A stretch of DNA of 64,000 bases from Flavobacterium sp. YJ01 (GTDB lineage: Bacteria > Bacteroidota > Bacteroidia > Flavobacteriales > Flavobacteriaceae), in NCBI RefSeq assembly GCF_029320955.1, contig NZ_CP119757.1, positions 3,720,001 to 3,784,000 on the forward strand, in the 5' to 3' direction. The notes beneath the pieces are model-generated. The model was not told where the DNA came from. It did not search any database and saw only the letters and a list, made by a program, of their open reading frames with translations. This document shows positions 61,967-64,000 of the stretch, piece after piece. A program made the position numbers and the translations under genes. How positions within the stretch are numbered: position 1 is the stretch's first letter; every line of letters begins with the position of its first letter.

Positions 61967-63280
61967 ATGGGAATTTTTAAAATCGAAGGAGGAACTCCTT
62001 TAAAAGGAGAAATCACTCCGCAAGGAGCAAAAAACGAGGCATTACAAATTTTATGTGCCGTGCTTCTAACGGGGGATAAAGTAAAAATTAATAATATTCC
62101 CGATATTATTGACATCAATAAATTAATTACTTTGTTGGGTAATTTAGGTGTTAAAATTCAACGTAACGAACCAGGTTCAATTACTTTTCAAGCTGATGAA
62201 GTTAATGTTGGATATTTAGAAACAGAAGCTTTCAAAAAAGAAGGTGGAGCGCTTCGTGGTTCTATTATGATTGTTGGACCGCTTTTAGCTCGTTTCGGAA
62301 AAGGATATATTCCAAAACCAGGAGGAGATAAAATTGGTCGCCGCAGATTAGATACTCACTTTGAAGGTTTTATTAACCTTGGGGCAAAATTTAGATATAA
62401 CAGAGAAGATCACTTTTATGGAGTAGAATCTCCAGAAGAAGGATTACAAGGAACAGATATGCTTCTTGACGAAGCTTCTGTAACTGGAACTGCAAACATT
62501 GTAATGGCAGCAGTTTTAGCAAAAGGAAAAACTACAGTTTACAATGCTGCTTGTGAGCCTTACTTACAGCAATTGTGTAAAATGTTGAACTCTATGGGAG
62601 CAAAAATCACTGGAGTTGGTTCTAACTTATTGACTATCGAAGGTGTTGAAAGCCTTGGAGGTTGTGAGCACAGAATTCTTCCTGATATGATCGAAATCGG
62701 TTCTTGGATTGGTCTTGCAGCTATGACAAAAAGTGAAATTACAATTAAAAATGTTAGCTGGGAAAACTTAGGTTTGATTCCAAATACTTTTAGAAAACTT
62801 GGAATTACAATCGAAAAACGTAACGATGATATTTATATTCCTGCTCACAAAGACGGATATGAAGTAAAAACAGATATCGACGGTTCTATTTTAACAATTG
62901 CTGATGCGCCTTGGCCAGGATTTACACCTGACTTGTTAAGTATTGTTTTAGTTGTGGCAACTCAGGCAAAAGGGGATGTTTTAATTCACCAAAAAATGTT
63001 CGAAAGCCGTTTATTCTTCGTGGATAAATTAATCGATATGGGGGCAAAAATTATGTTATGTGATCCGCACAGAGCTGTGGTTATGGGACATAATTTTGAA
63101 TCTCAATTAAAAGCTACAACAATGTCTTCTCCTGATATTCGTGCGGGAATTTCATTGTTGATTGCGGCGCTTTCTGCAAAAGGAACAAGTACAATCCAAA
63201 ATATCGAGCAAATCGATCGTGGATATGAGCGTATCGACGAGCGTTTAAGAGCAATCGGTGCAAAAATCGTGAGAGCTTAA
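61967..63280 (+). CDS. murA: UDP-N-acetylglucosamine 1-carboxyvinyltransferase
   Basis: 437 residues, full length. First step of peptidoglycan precursor synthesis: transfers enolpyruvate from phosphoenolpyruvate to UDP-GlcNAc in the cytoplasm. The motif GAKNEAL is at 20-26 and the active-site loop IPKPGGDKIGRRRLDTH at 115-131. At the position of E. coli Cys115 there is Asp121, the form known to be insensitive to fosfomycin. C-terminal ERIDERLRAIGAKIVRA. Probably co-transcribed with DUF493 and DUF4290 upstream. Confidence 0.96.
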   Translation: MGIFKIEGGTPLKGEITPQGAKNEALQILCAVLLTGDKVKINNIPDIIDINKLITLLGNLGVKIQRNEPGSITFQADEVNVGYLETEAFKKEGGALRGSIMIVGPLLARFGKGYIPKPGGDKIGRRRLDTHFEGFINLGAKFRYNREDHFYGVESPEEGLQGTDMLLDEASVTGTANIVMAAVLAKGKTTVYNAACEPYLQQLCKMLNSMGAKITGVGSNLLTIEGVESLGGCEHRILPDMIEIGSWIGLAAMTKSEITIKNVSWENLGLIPNTFRKLGITIEKRNDDIYIPAHKDGYEVKTDIDGSILTIADAPWPGFTPDLLSIVLVVATQAKGDVLIHQKMFESRLFFVDKLIDMGAKIMLCDPHRAVVMGHNFESQLKATTMSSPDIRAGISLLIAALSAKGTSTIQNIEQIDRGYERIDERLRAIGAKIVRA

Positions 63281-63295
63281 ATTAAGAGTTAGCCA

Positions 63296-63408
63296 CGAAT
63301 TTCACAAATTACACTAATTTTTAATTTTTGAAATTCAATTACACAAATTAACTTTTTAATTAGTGTAATAAAAGACAATGTTAGTCTTCGTGTAATTTGT
63401 GTAATTCG
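63296..63408. repeat. CGAATTTCACAAATTACAC inverted repeat
   Basis: CGAATTTCACAAATTACAC (63296-63314) and GTGTAATTTGTGTAATTCG (63390-63408) pair with one mismatch. Further ACACAAATTA / AATTAGTGTAAT pieces lie inside. It lies between murA and the CDF gene. Confidence 0.7.
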
Positions 63409-63429
63409 GGGCGAAAAACAATAGTCTAA

Positions 63430-64000
63430 ATGACAAACGAACAAAAAGCTGTAAAAGCTACTATTTTTAGTATAATAGGAAATACCTGCCTGGCCCTTGT
63501 AAAAGGTCTCGCAGGTTTTTTTGGCAATTCATATGCCTTGATTGCAGATGCGATTGAATCGACCACGGATATATTTTCGTCTTGTCTGGTTTTATTCGGA
63601 ATCAAATATTCTAATAAACCTGCAGATGAAAATCATCCTTACGGCCACGGACGTGCAGAACCTTTAATTACTTTTTTAGTTGTCGGATTTTTAATTACTT
63701 CGGCAACCATTATTGGATACGAAAGCATTGCTAATATTGGAACTTCGCATGATTTGCCAAAATCTTGGACCTTGTATGTTTTAGGAGCAATTATTATTTG
63801 GAAAGAGTATTCTTTCCGTCTAGTAATGAAAAGAAGCAAACAAACTAACAGTTCGTCTTTAGCTGCTGATGCTTGGCATCATAGAAGTGATGCTATAACT
63901 TCTGTGGCTGCTTTTATCGGAATTTCGATAGCTTTGATTATGGGAAAAGGCTACGAATCTGCAGATGATTGGGCAGCACTTTTTGCAGCGTTTTTTATTT
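63430..64000 (+). CDS. CDF family metal cation exporter, N-terminal part
   Basis: Starts at the ATG at 63430 and runs open to the end of the window: 190 residues seen. MTNEQKAVKATIFSIIGNTCLALVKGLAGFFGNSYALIADAIES is a cation diffusion facilitator start. The motifs DENHPYGHGRAE and ADAWHHRSDAITS contain the His/Asp residues of the metal sites (HxxxD). It exports Zn(II), Fe(II) or similar ions across the inner membrane using the proton gradient. The C-terminal cytoplasmic domain lies outside the window. Confidence 0.92.
   Translation, partial: MTNEQKAVKATIFSIIGNTCLALVKGLAGFFGNSYALIADAIESTTDIFSSCLVLFGIKYSNKPADENHPYGHGRAEPLITFLVVGFLITSATIIGYESIANIGTSHDLPKSWTLYVLGAIIIWKEYSFRLVMKRSKQTNSSSLAADAWHHRSDAITSVAAFIGISIALIMGKGYESADDWAALFAAFFI

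Overview
The window is a piece of a low-GC Bacteroidota chromosome, almost certainly a Flavobacterium or close relative. The signs are SusC/SusD pairs, a hybrid two-component system, a type IX secretion C-terminal domain, FecI/FecR signalling, Flavobacteriia-type families (GIN/DUF2807, DUF4249, DUF4290, START-like), and promoters of the Bacteroidota form TTG-N17..19-TAnnTTTG in front of tRNA, HU and other genes.

Layout. 1-2 kb: end of an unrecognised gene, tRNA-Pro, a di-haem peroxidase. 2-10 kb: trxB, a PadR/PspC/GIN envelope module, DUF4870 and DUF4442 proteins, and a T9SS-secreted GHL10-type hydrolase. 10.3-17.5 kb: a copper cluster on the minus strand: Cys-rich exported protein, DUF3347 protein, an AraC regulator with a metal-binding-like N-terminus, a Cu(I) P-type ATPase, and a multicopper oxidase fused to an outer-membrane-like C-terminus. 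17.5-19.6 kb: divergent AraC regulator and MFS exporter. 20.2-26.9 kb: a first SusC/SusD/surface-protein operon, probably for pectin-type glycans, with no enzyme genes beside it. 27-31 kb: Qnr-like pentapeptide protein, small protein, AraC plus a CHAT-like DUF6642 protein, nucleosidase, and a RAYT transposase flanked by its REP hairpins. 31.3-46.4 kb: a full polysaccharide utilisation locus: hybrid two-component sensor, SusC, SusD, GH10, surface glycan-binding lipoprotein, a clan GH-A hydrolase and a GH2 beta-glucuronidase-like enzyme. 46.4-51.6 kb: a sigma/FecR/TonB receptor/DUF4249 operon. 51.8-64 kb: mostly housekeeping genes (amidotransferase, tRNA-Met, START-like, class IV aminotransferase, YqgE, HU, fmt, recQ, small ATPase, esterase, DUF493, DUF4290, murA) and the start of a CDF metal exporter.

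The most unusual content is between the genes. At least seven distinct families of inverted-repeat elements occupy the intergenic gaps. The most striking is a four-copy, roughly 130-165 bp structured element with 17-bp AACACATAGAAACATAG ends. Three copies sit in successive gaps of the 31-46 kb locus and one sits between the two main copper genes. Others are a RAYT/REP system with compensatory stem changes, a nested element-in-element at 60.5 kb, and a four-hairpin palindromic array at 59.4 kb.

All family calls are from reading translated sequence by eye; no database search was run.
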